Source of the DNA: an uncultured Polymorphobacter sp.
GTDB lineage: Bacteria > Pseudomonadota > Alphaproteobacteria > Sphingomonadales > Sphingomonadaceae
Direction of reading: 5' to 3'
Length of the DNA: 6,557 nt
Assembly (NCBI GenBank): GCA_937894055.1
Contig: CALDHQ010000266.1
Location: 1 to 6,557, forward strand
The position numbers and the translations under genes are program-made. Within the stretch, counting starts at the first letter, position 1; every line of letters begins with the position of its first letter. Below the pieces are notes generated by a model. It was given only the letters and a program-made list of their open reading frames with translations, was not told the origin of the DNA and ran no database searches. Positions 1 to 5,110 of the stretch are shown here, in pieces.

Positions 1-336
1 CGCCTCGCCCGCCACCGCCAACTCGCGCGCGATTTCGGCCGACACGGTGGTGTGGTCGACAAAAACGCTGCCCGGACGCATCGCCGCCAGCGCACCATCG
101 GCACCCAGCGTCACTTCGCGCAGATCATTATCGGCACCGACACAGGCAAACACCGCGTCGGCGTCCGCCACCGCCGCCGCCGGCGTCGTGGCGCGCGTGC
201 CGCGATGTTCATCGGTCCAGCGTTCGGCGACCGTGCCGGTGCGGTTGTAAACGGTCACCGCATGGCCGGCCGCGGCAAGGTGCCCCGCCATCGGATAACC
301 CATCACGCCGAGCCCGAGAAACGCCACCTTAGCCAT
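1..336 (-). CDS. 3-hydroxyisobutyrate dehydrogenase-family NAD(P)-dependent oxidoreductase, N-terminal part (cut by window edge)
   Basis: The 112 visible residues form the Rossmann half of a beta-hydroxyacid dehydrogenase, a cytosolic enzyme that interconverts short 3-hydroxyacids and semialdehydes using NAD(P). The dinucleotide motif GLGVMGYPMAG lies at residues 8-18. NRT follows strand 2 at residues 31-33; Arg there usually goes with NADP preference in this family. VDHTTVS at 93-99 matches the conserved substrate-binding segment. The catalytic Lys, near residue 170 in the family, lies outside the window, so activity cannot be judged. The start at 336 is supported by AAGGA at 345-349, eight bases upstream. 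The ATG overlaps the rlmE stop by eight bases (ATGGCTAA), implying translational coupling. The exact substrate (3-hydroxyisobutyrate, tartronate semialdehyde, succinic semialdehyde) cannot be told from this half. Confidence 0.93.
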   Translation of the reverse strand, partial: MAKVAFLGLGVMGYPMAGHLAAAGHAVTVYNRTGTVAERWTDEHRGTRATTPAAAVADADAVFACVGADNDLREVTLGADGALAAMRPGSVFVDHTTVSAEIARELAVAGEA

Positions 337-1369
337 CAATATCGTCCTTGCTTTCGGTCGCGAGACCCTTGAACCCCTGCCCCACGACATACCATTCGGA
401 CGAGCCCTTGCGGCTGGCCGGCGGCTTGGCGTGGCGCACGGTAACGAAGTGACGCTTCAGCGCGCTGACCAGTTCAGGGTCGGCGCCGCCCGCGAGCACC
501 TTCGCCACGAACGCCCCGCCCGGCCCGAGCATCTGCACGGCGAAGTCGAGCGCAGTCTGCACCAGCGCCATCGTGCGGATATGGTCGGTGGGTTTATGGC
601 CGACGGTGTTCGCCGCCATGTCCGACAGCACCAGTTGCGCGCTGCCGCCGAGCGCTTCGCGCAGCAGCGCCGGCGAATCTTCGTCGAGGATATCCTTCAC
701 GAAAATCGTGACGCCGGGCAGCGGCTCCATTTCGAGCAGATCGATCGCGACAATCTTCGCCTTTGGCCGCGCCGCGAGCACTGCCTGGCACCAGCCACCG
801 GGTGCGGCGCCAAGATCGATGACACGGCTGACACCGGCGAACAGCCCGAATTGCTCGTCGAGCTCGATCAGCTTATAGGCCGCGCGCGACCGGTAGCCCG
901 CAGCCTTGGCGGCGCGGACATAGGGGTCGTTCAACTGCCGCGCCAGCCAGCGTGTCGATGAGTTGCTGCGTCGCCGTGCGGTCAACACGCGGACATGGCC
1001 GCCGAGCGAGCGCCCCGCGCCGCCGCCTGATTTGACGCCGGCACCACCGGCTTCGGTGGCCGCCGCATTGAAGGTCTTGCCGGCAAGCACGGTGGTTTGC
1101 GCCGCCGACACATGCGCCACCGGTGCCGCCTTGGCCGCCTTGGGCTTCGACTTCGCTGCGCCCGGCTTCACGGCCGCCGGTGTCGCGCCGCCCTTGGTCG
1201 GCTTGACCGACTTGGGCTTGGTGCGCAGCAGCTTCGCCGCCGCATTGGCCTTGCGCGCCGCGACCGCCTTGTCGGTGCCGCTGAGCAGCTTCGACGCGAC
1301 GGCCTTGCCACCGGTGCGCTTGGGCGCGCGCGTGCTGGCGGGCTTGCGTTGTTTGGGCGGCTTGCTCAT
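329..1369 (-). CDS. rlmE: 23S rRNA (uridine-2'-O)-methyltransferase RlmE (FtsJ/RrmJ) with long N-terminal extension
   Basis: RlmE uses S-adenosylmethionine to 2'-O-methylate U2552 in the A-loop of 23S rRNA during late 50S assembly. The 346-residue protein has the FtsJ core from about residue 140. The SAM-binding motif VIDLGAAPGGW is at 183-193. A K-D-K-E catalytic set can be placed by position: Lys166 in RAAYKL, Asp250 in LSDMAAN, Lys290 in FVAKVL and Glu325 in SSEWYVV. Escherichia coli RlmE has about 209 residues; the extra length is an N-terminal tail of about 125 residues rich in Lys and Ala, probably disordered and RNA-binding (inference). The far-upstream start is supported by GGAGGA at 1375-1380, five bases before the ATG, and by a 4-bp ATGA overlap with the upstream phosphatase gene. 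The stop overlaps the next gene by eight bases, so all three are probably one operon. Confidence 0.96.
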   Translation of the reverse strand: MSKPPKQRKPASTRAPKRTGGKAVASKLLSGTDKAVAARKANAAAKLLRTKPKSVKPTKGGATPAAVKPGAAKSKPKAAKAAPVAHVSAAQTTVLAGKTFNAAATEAGGAGVKSGGGAGRSLGGHVRVLTARRRSNSSTRWLARQLNDPYVRAAKAAGYRSRAAYKLIELDEQFGLFAGVSRVIDLGAAPGGWCQAVLAARPKAKIVAIDLLEMEPLPGVTIFVKDILDEDSPALLREALGGSAQLVLSDMAANTVGHKPTDHIRTMALVQTALDFAVQMLGPGGAFVAKVLAGGADPELVSALKRHFVTVRHAKPPASRKGSSEWYVVGQGFKGLATESKDDIDG

Positions 1370-2469
1370 CCACGTCCTCCGTCGCGGGCGATCAGCGTCC
1401 GCAGGATACCTTCGCGGATGCCACGATCGGCAACGCGGATTGTTTCGGCCGGCCAGGCATCGAGAATGGCCTCGAGAATGGCGCAGCCCGCCACCACCAG
1501 ATCGGCGCGGTCATGGCCGATGCACGGCTGCAGCGCGCGCTCGGCGGGTGACTTCGCCGCCAGATCGGCCGAAATCGCGCGCATCGCCGCACTTGTCACC
1601 ATGCAGCCGTCAACCAGCCGCCGGTCATAGCCCGCCAGCCCCATGTCGACGCTGGCCAGCGTGGTGATCGTGCCCGACGTGCCAAGCAGTTGCAGCGGCC
1701 CCGGCGCGACGCGTTCGACGTTGGCGCGAAAGTTCACCAGATGCTCGCTGACGCGCGCGCGCATGCGTTCATACGCCAGCAGGCGCTGGCTTTCGGACAG
1801 GTCGTGCGGCTCGGTTTCGGTCAGCGACACGACGCCCCAGGGCACGCTCGTCCAGCCCTGGATGACCGCCTCGCCGCGCGCGCCGCGGGTGACAAGAATG
1901 AGTTCGGTCGAGCCGCCGCCGATATCGAAGACCAGTGCCGGCGGGCCTTCCGAATCGATCAGCGACTGGCAGCCGAGCACCGCCAGCCGGGCTTCCTCGC
2001 CGGGCGAAATGACATCGAGCGCGATGCCGGTTTCGGCAAACACGCGCTCGACGAATTCGCTGCCGTTGCTGGCCCGCCTACAGGCTTCGGTGGCGACATT
2101 GCGCGTCAGCCAGACTTCGCGGCGGCGCAATTTGTCGCTGCAGATGCGCAATGCCGCCACCGCACGGTCCATCGCCGCTTCGGAAAGCGCACCGGTCTGC
2201 AACAGCCCCTCGCCCAATCGCACAACGCGCGAAAACGCATCGACAACCATGAAATTGCCGGCGGCATCTGCGCCGTAGCCGGGGCGCGCGATCAGCAAGC
2301 GGCAGTTATTGGTGCCCAAATCGATCGCCGCATAGGCACGGCGGCCGCCGCGCTGTGCACCGCCGACGCGAATCGCCGGCTCGGCACGCGACGCTGTCGG
2401 GCGTGGCGGGGTATCGGGGTCGGGCGCACGGGCAATCCCCGGCTGCCCTTTGACAGTGTCGAACGGCAT
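1366..2469 (-). CDS. ppx: Ppx/GppA family phosphatase (exopolyphosphatase / guanosine pentaphosphatase)
   Basis: Members of this ASKHA-fold family release terminal phosphate from polyphosphate, or the 5'-gamma phosphate of pppGpp, in the cytosol. They link phosphate storage with the stringent response. The 367-residue protein shows the first phosphate-binding loop (AIDLGTNNCRLLI, 48-60), VVRLGEGL (82-89), ATEACRR with Glu128, a likely catalytic residue, and the conserved GEEARL at 157-162. The second phosphate loop is FDIGGGSTELI (181-191) and the adenosine-type motif is GTSGTITTLAS (263-273). It is shorter than the roughly 500-residue enterobacterial proteins because it lacks their C-terminal HD-like domains; short forms are common in alphaproteobacteria. 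About 45 residues of Pro/Arg-rich sequence precede the domain, so the true start could lie further in; only weak ribosome-binding character (AAGGCGAAG) precedes the ATG. Ppx and GppA activity cannot be separated by sequence. First gene of the operon with rlmE. Confidence 0.94.
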   Translation of the reverse strand: MPFDTVKGQPGIARAPDPDTPPRPTASRAEPAIRVGGAQRGGRRAYAAIDLGTNNCRLLIARPGYGADAAGNFMVVDAFSRVVRLGEGLLQTGALSEAAMDRAVAALRICSDKLRRREVWLTRNVATEACRRASNGSEFVERVFAETGIALDVISPGEEARLAVLGCQSLIDSEGPPALVFDIGGGSTELILVTRGARGEAVIQGWTSVPWGVVSLTETEPHDLSESQRLLAYERMRARVSEHLVNFRANVERVAPGPLQLLGTSGTITTLASVDMGLAGYDRRLVDGCMVTSAAMRAISADLAAKSPAERALQPCIGHDRADLVVAGCAILEAILDAWPAETIRVADRGIREGILRTLIARDGGRG

Positions 2470-2592
2470 GATCTTCGCCTTGCATTCTCTGCTGCCCCGG
2501 ATTTACCGGCCAGCACTTGGCGACAGACTAGCACCGGTTGATGGGTTTTCGCAAATCGCACGCTGCACTGCGGCAATTCCATGTGGAAGACG

Positions 2593-2621
2593 TTGACAGA
2601 AAAAGCCCATGTGGCTATCCA
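2593..2621 (+). promoter_or_regulatory. Probable sigma70-type promoter of tRNA-Gln
   Basis: A perfect -35 box TTGACA (2593-2598) is followed after exactly 17 bases by TATCCA (2616-2621). Initiation near 2628 would lie about seven bases before the mature tRNA 5' end. The box sits in the 165-base divergent region between the phosphatase gene (minus) and tRNA-Gln (plus), where no other gene is seen. Confidence 0.7.
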
Positions 2622-2634
2622 CCGCGGCCTGCGC

Positions 2635-2708
2635 TGCCCTGTCGTCTAAAGGTAAGACCACAGACTCTGACTCTGTTAATCGAGGTTCGAATCCTCGCGG
2701 GGCATCCA
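2635..2708 (+). tRNA. tRNA-Gln, anticodon CTG
   Basis: The full cloverleaf can be drawn by eye. The acceptor stem is TGCCCTG (2635-2641) with CGGGGCA (2698-2704), including U1-A72 and one U-G pair. The D stem is GTC/GAC. The anticodon stem is ACAGA/TCTGT around loop CTCTGAC, with anticodon CTG at 2667-2669, reading codon CAG. The T stem is CGAGG/CCTCG around TTCGAAT. CCA is encoded at 2706-2708. U1-A72 suits glutamine identity. The discriminator base is U (2705) rather than the G used by enterobacterial GlnRS; most alphaproteobacteria charge tRNA-Gln indirectly through GluRS and GatCAB, so this may be tolerated. Confidence 0.95.
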
Positions 2709-2713
2709 GCAGT

Positions 2714-2729
2714 CCGGACATTCGTCCGG
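2714..2729 (+). repeat. Small hairpin after tRNA-Gln
   Basis: CCGGAC (2714-2719) and GTCCGG (2724-2729) form a six-base-pair stem with loop ATTC, starting five bases after the tRNA CCA. No run of T follows, so it is not a clear intrinsic terminator. It may help 3' processing of the tRNA transcript or simply partly terminate it (inference). Confidence 0.4.
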
Positions 2730-2782
2730 CCAATCCACCAAAATCCACGTACGCGGGCGCCGAAATGCGCTATGCTGGCGCC

Positions 2783-3661
2783 ATGCTTGCCGACGCCCAG
2801 ACCCCGCCGCTCGATCCGCCGCCCGAAGCCGCCGCCGACTGGACGGTGCCGCAGAACTGGGACCATTATGCGCCGATCGACCATGCCGTGTGGGACCGGC
2901 TCTACGCGCGCCAGACGCGGCAGCTCGCCGACCGCGCGACGCCCGAGTATCTGTCGGGGTTGACGCTTGCCGGGCTCGACCAGCCGGGCATCCCGAACTT
3001 CGAAGCGCTCAGCGAGCGGCTGACCAAGCTCACCGGCTGGAGCGTCGTCGCGGTGCCGGGGCTGGTGCCCGATGATGTCTTCTACCACCACCTGTCACAG
3101 CGCCGTTTCGTGGCGGGCAGCTTCATCCGGCGCATGGACCAGCTCGACTATCTCGAAGCCCCCGACGTGTTCCATGATGTGTTCGGCCATGTCCCGCTGC
3201 TCAGCCACCCGGTGTTTGCCGACTATATGCAGGCCTATGGCGAAGGCGGCCTGCGCAGCCTGAAGTTCGGCGCGCTACACAAGCTGGCGCGGCTGTACTG
3301 GTACACCGTCGAATTCGGGCTGATCCGCTCGGCGGACGGCCTCAAGCTCTACGGCGCCGGCATCGCGTCGAGCCACGGCGAAAGCGCCTTCGCGCTCGAT
3401 GACGCCTCGCCCAACCGCATCGGCTTCGACTTGCTGCGCGTCATGCGCACGCCCTACCGCATCGATGACTATCAGCAGGGCTATTTCGTCATCGACAGTT
3501 TCGAAAGCCTGTTGCGCACGACGCTCGATACCGATTTCGCGCCGCTCTATGCGCAACTTGCCGAACTGCCCGATCTTGATATCGCGGCGCTGGCACCGGG
3601 CGACACGGTGCTGACCAAGGGCACGCAAGCCTATGCAAGGTCGCGTGCCGCGAAAAGCTGA
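2783..3661 (+). CDS. phhA: Phenylalanine 4-hydroxylase (monomeric bacterial type)
   Basis: Converts L-phenylalanine to L-tyrosine with O2 and a tetrahydropterin cofactor at a mononuclear non-haem iron; the first step of phenylalanine degradation and a route to tyrosine. With the start at 2783 the protein has 292 residues, close to the about 297 of the Chromobacterium enzyme, and consists of the catalytic domain alone. The iron-binding His131 and His136 lie in VFHDVFGHVPLL and Glu177 in YWYTVEFGLI, the classic 2-His-1-carboxylate set. WSVVAVPGLVPDDVF (86-100) and SPNRIGFDLLRVM (209-221) are strongly family-like. The frame is also open upstream, with an in-frame ATG at 2765, and further upstream it runs through tRNA-Gln. 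I prefer 2783 because TATGCT (2771-2776) sits where a -10 box would give a transcript beginning at that ATG; neither ATG has a Shine-Dalgarno sequence. The usual partner, pterin carbinolamine dehydratase (phhB), is not in the window. Confidence 0.95.
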   Translation: MLADAQTPPLDPPPEAAADWTVPQNWDHYAPIDHAVWDRLYARQTRQLADRATPEYLSGLTLAGLDQPGIPNFEALSERLTKLTGWSVVAVPGLVPDDVFYHHLSQRRFVAGSFIRRMDQLDYLEAPDVFHDVFGHVPLLSHPVFADYMQAYGEGGLRSLKFGALHKLARLYWYTVEFGLIRSADGLKLYGAGIASSHGESAFALDDASPNRIGFDLLRVMRTPYRIDDYQQGYFVIDSFESLLRTTLDTDFAPLYAQLAELPDLDIAALAPGDTVLTKGTQAYARSRAAKS

Positions 3662-3679
3662 AGCCGCCGATTTCGCCCG

Positions 3680-3708
3680 TTGCATCCGGCCGCGCACGCC
3701 GCTAAAGC
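3680..3708 (+). promoter_or_regulatory. Possible promoter of tRNA-Ala
   Basis: TTGCAT (3680-3685) and TAAAGC (3703-3708) are separated by 17 bases, with tRNA-Ala starting 18 bases after the -10-like box. The match is weaker than upstream of tRNA-Gln, but spacing and position fit a tRNA promoter. It occupies most of the 65-base gap between phhA and the tRNA. Confidence 0.45.
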
Positions 3709-3726
3709 GGGGGCCTTCCGTCGTGT

Positions 3727-3802
3727 GGGGCAATAGCTCAGATGGGAGAGCGCAGCAATCGCACTGCTGAGGTCGGGAGTTCGATCCTCCCTTGCTCCAC
3801 CA
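3727..3802 (+). tRNA. tRNA-Ala, anticodon CGC
   Basis: The acceptor stem is GGGGCAA (3727-3733) with TTGCTCC (3792-3798), which contains the G3-U70 wobble pair, the main alanine identity element. The anticodon stem CAGCA/TGCTG encloses ATCGCAC, with anticodon CGC at 3760-3762, reading GCG. The T stem is GGGAG/CTCCC around TTCGATC. The discriminator is A and CCA is encoded at 3800-3802. An isoacceptor specific for GCG fits a GC-rich genome. Confidence 0.96.
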
Positions 3803-3885
3803 CGGATTTCCCGAAATCGCCAACAGTTCCGCCGCCGCAAGGCGTTGCGTTCGTGCGTTCTGTCAACATGCAGGGATGGTGCGCG

Positions 3886-3963
3886 TGGGGCGGACGACGG
3901 GGTTTGAACCCGCGACCTCCGGTACCACAAACCGGCGCTCTAACCAACTGAGCTACGACCGCC
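3886..3963 (-). tRNA. tRNA-His, anticodon GTG (one acceptor-stem mismatch)
   Basis: Read on the minus strand, the gene starts with G-1 (3963) facing C73 (3889), the histidine identity pair. Anticodon stem CCGGT/ACCGG encloses TTGTGGT, with anticodon GTG complementary to 3926-3928. The T stem is GCGGG/CCCGT around TTCAAAC, and CCA is encoded at 3886-3888. The acceptor pairs are all Watson-Crick except position 5 (U, base 3958) against position 68 (U, base 3894). An A at position 68 would restore the pair. The rest of the molecule is intact, so this is either a real variant or a single-base error. It converges with tRNA-Ala, leaving 83 bases between them in which I see no gene or clear terminator. 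Confidence 0.94.
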
Positions 3964-3977
3964 ACGCGCGAAGGAAG

Positions 3978-4007
3978 CCCATAGGGGCGGCAGGGCCTTC
4001 CCGTCAA
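3978..4007 (-). promoter_or_regulatory. Possible promoter of tRNA-His
   Basis: On the minus strand TTGACG (4007-4002) and TATGGG (3983-3978) are 18 bases apart, and the tRNA begins 14 bases after the -10-like box. This lies in the 70-base gap between the superoxide dismutase stop codon and the tRNA, so the tRNA need not depend on read-through. Confidence 0.5.
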
Positions 4008-4033
4008 GCTTGGCGGCGCAACTTGGCGTAATA

Positions 4034-4174
4034 TCAGCCCGTCGCGACCAGTGCGCCACAGGCGATGCGCGCGCCGCTGTTGCCCGACGGGTCGGTCTTG
4101 TAGTCGTCGGGGCCGGCGTGGAGCACCACCGCCGCGCCGTCGGCATCGAGCAACGGCGCGCTGCCGTGGCGCGA
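4034..4174 (-). pseudogene. sodC: Cu/Zn superoxide dismutase, C-terminal fragment
   Basis: The last roughly 46 residues of a periplasmic Cu/Zn superoxide dismutase, which turns superoxide into H2O2 and O2, end at a TGA at 4034-4036. The recognisable part runs from APLLDADG through AAVVLHAGPDDYKTDPSG to GNSGARIACG. The His of VVLH matches a copper ligand. GNSGARIACG carries the active-site Arg and the disulfide Cys. The frame stays open to an ATG at 4301-4303, but the residues before about SRHGSAP no longer resemble this family. The signal peptide, the HVH copper ligands and the GGHFNP-type zinc loop are not found in any frame nearby. The gene is therefore cut, most likely by the junction described below rather than by decay, because the surviving part is well conserved. 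Confidence 0.85.
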
Positions 4175-4316
4175 GCATACCCCCGCCCACACGCCGCCAA
4201 GCGGGCCCGTCAGTCCAACTTCCGGTCGCGCCGTCACGCCGGTCCGGCGCGTCACGGCGGGTGCTCCGCCTACCCTGGGGAGCGTGCGCCGCATGCTCGC
4301 CACAGCGCTCGTCGCA
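4175..4316. other. Junction zone between two unrelated genome types
   Basis: To the left is the tail of a proteobacterial-type superoxide dismutase; to the right is the head of a Verrucomicrobia/Planctomycetes-type membrane cytochrome gene. Both are on the minus strand but in different frames, and each lacks the half that should lie here. No frame across these roughly 140 bases gives a recognisable protein. The cytochrome frame stays open through the zone and on to 3738, but past GGEDGG it is rich in Arg, Gly and Ala and later runs through two tRNA genes, so it is non-coding. An imperfect palindrome (4231-4257) lies inside the zone. The exact join cannot be fixed by eye. Confidence 0.7.
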
Positions 4317-5024
4317 ACCTCCGTCCTCGCCGCCGCTCAGCAACCGCGCGAACGTATCGAGGCGCAGTTTGCCTTTTTGTTTTTCGGCGCCGTGGCAGGA
4401 GAAGCAGTGCTTTTCGAGGATCGGACGGACGGCACCGCCGTAGATCGTCTCGGCGGGGTAGGTCTCGGGGACGGGCTTTTCGCGGATTCCGAGAGCTTTT
4501 CTGACGGACGGCGGGAGCGGCTCGGTGAGGTAATCCTCGCCGTGCGTGAGCGAGCCGCCTTGGTGCGCGGCCCAGCCGAGGGCGCCGAGGCTGGCGGTGA
4601 GCGTGAGCGTGTAGAGGGCGCGGGAGCGGCCGCGCGTCAGCCACGCGAGGGCGGTGCCGACGGCGACGGCGACGCCGCCCCAGAGGTGATTTTCCAGCGT
4701 GGCGCCCTCGTGGCCGTCGGCGCGCATGAGCGCGAGGCCGGCGAAGACCGAAGCGACGGCGCCGAGGAGGCTGAGATTGAGAACGGTGCCGGCGGTTTCG
4801 CGGAGGGCGGGGCGGCTGCGGCCGAGAAAATCGAGGACGGGGACGACGAGCAGAAGCGCGATGGGAAAGTGAACGAGAAGCGGATGCAGCCGGCCGAAGA
4901 GGTGCAGGGAGCCGCCGTGGGCGACGCCGTCGGGCGCGAGGGCAAAGGCCGCGGCGACGGTCGCGAGCGTGAGCGCGGTGGCGATGGCGAGGCGAGGGAG
5001 GAGCTTGGGCGCTGAGGCGGACAT
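4317..5024 (-). CDS. DUF2231 membrane protein with planctomycete-type cytochrome c motif, C-terminus missing
   Basis: The 236 interpretable residues begin with a hydrophobic segment (about 11-30), then a DUF2231 domain. Its hallmark HPLLVHFPIALLLVVPVLDF (47-66) is followed by hydrophobic segments near 80-100, 113-130 and 138-152. After a linker comes a PSCyt1-type cytochrome c start: YGGAVRPILEKHCFSCHGAE, with haem-binding Cys207, Cys210 and His211, then KGKLRLDTFARLLSGGEDG. In this family the text normally continues to a distal MPP motif giving the Met haem ligand; that part is absent. The protein probably sits in the inner membrane with the haem domain outside, in electron transfer (inference; function of these fusions is not established). 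The ATG at 5022-5024 has no Shine-Dalgarno sequence and lies 13 bases after a terminator-like hairpin. A frameshift near 4317 is an alternative to the junction, but the missing MPP motif speaks against it. Confidence 0.85.
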
Positions 5025-5037
5025 TGAGGGAGAGCGG

Positions 5038-5064
5038 AAAAAAGGGCAGGTCGGAGACCTGCCC
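5038..5064 (-). terminator. Intrinsic-terminator-like hairpin with T6 tail
   Basis: On the minus strand, arms GGGCAGGTC and GACCTGCCC form a perfect nine-base-pair stem (5064-5044) around loop TCC, followed directly by six T (5043-5038). It lies 47 bases after the NHL gene stop, so it could end that transcript. It ends only 13 bases before the next start codon, leaving no room for a separate promoter after it. It may instead be a dispersed palindromic repeat or an attenuator. Confidence 0.65.
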
Positions 5065-5075
5065 TACGGGAGAAA

Positions 5076-5096
5076 GGGCGTCGGCGAGCGACGCCC
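5076..5096. repeat. Second palindrome, beside the terminator-like hairpin
   Basis: GGGCGTCG (5076-5083) and CGACGCCC (5089-5096) make a perfect eight-base-pair stem with loop GCGAG. On the minus strand it is followed by TTTC, then a short spacer, then the T6-tailed hairpin. Two similar-sized GGGC...GCCC palindromes 11 bases apart in one gap look like a paired REP-type element rather than one simple terminator. Confidence 0.55.
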
Positions 5097-5110
5097 CGAC
5101 ACGGACTGGG

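Noticed and set aside
431..961. Plus-strand open frames opposite rlmE, and similar ones opposite ppx at 1643-2541
   Set aside because: They lack family motifs and are mirror frames of conserved enzymes in a high-GC genome.
2609..2782. Start of phenylalanine hydroxylase at 2609
   Set aside because: The extra residues are encoded by tRNA-Gln and lie before the normal N-terminus of the family.
3803..3885. Short inverted repeat GATTT/AAATC after tRNA-Ala as a terminator
   Set aside because: Only five pairs, AT-rich, and no following T run on either strand.
3738..4316. The DUF2231-cytochrome frame stays open far past GGEDGG, giving a 428-residue protein ending at 3738
   Set aside because: Past 4317 the translation is low-complexity Arg/Gly/Ala without the expected MPP haem-ligand motif, and it runs through tRNA-His and into tRNA-Ala; the open frame is a GC-content accident after the junction.
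4034..5024. A natural fusion of cytochrome c and superoxide dismutase
   Set aside because: The two parts are in different frames, with unrelated sequence between them and both missing essential domains.
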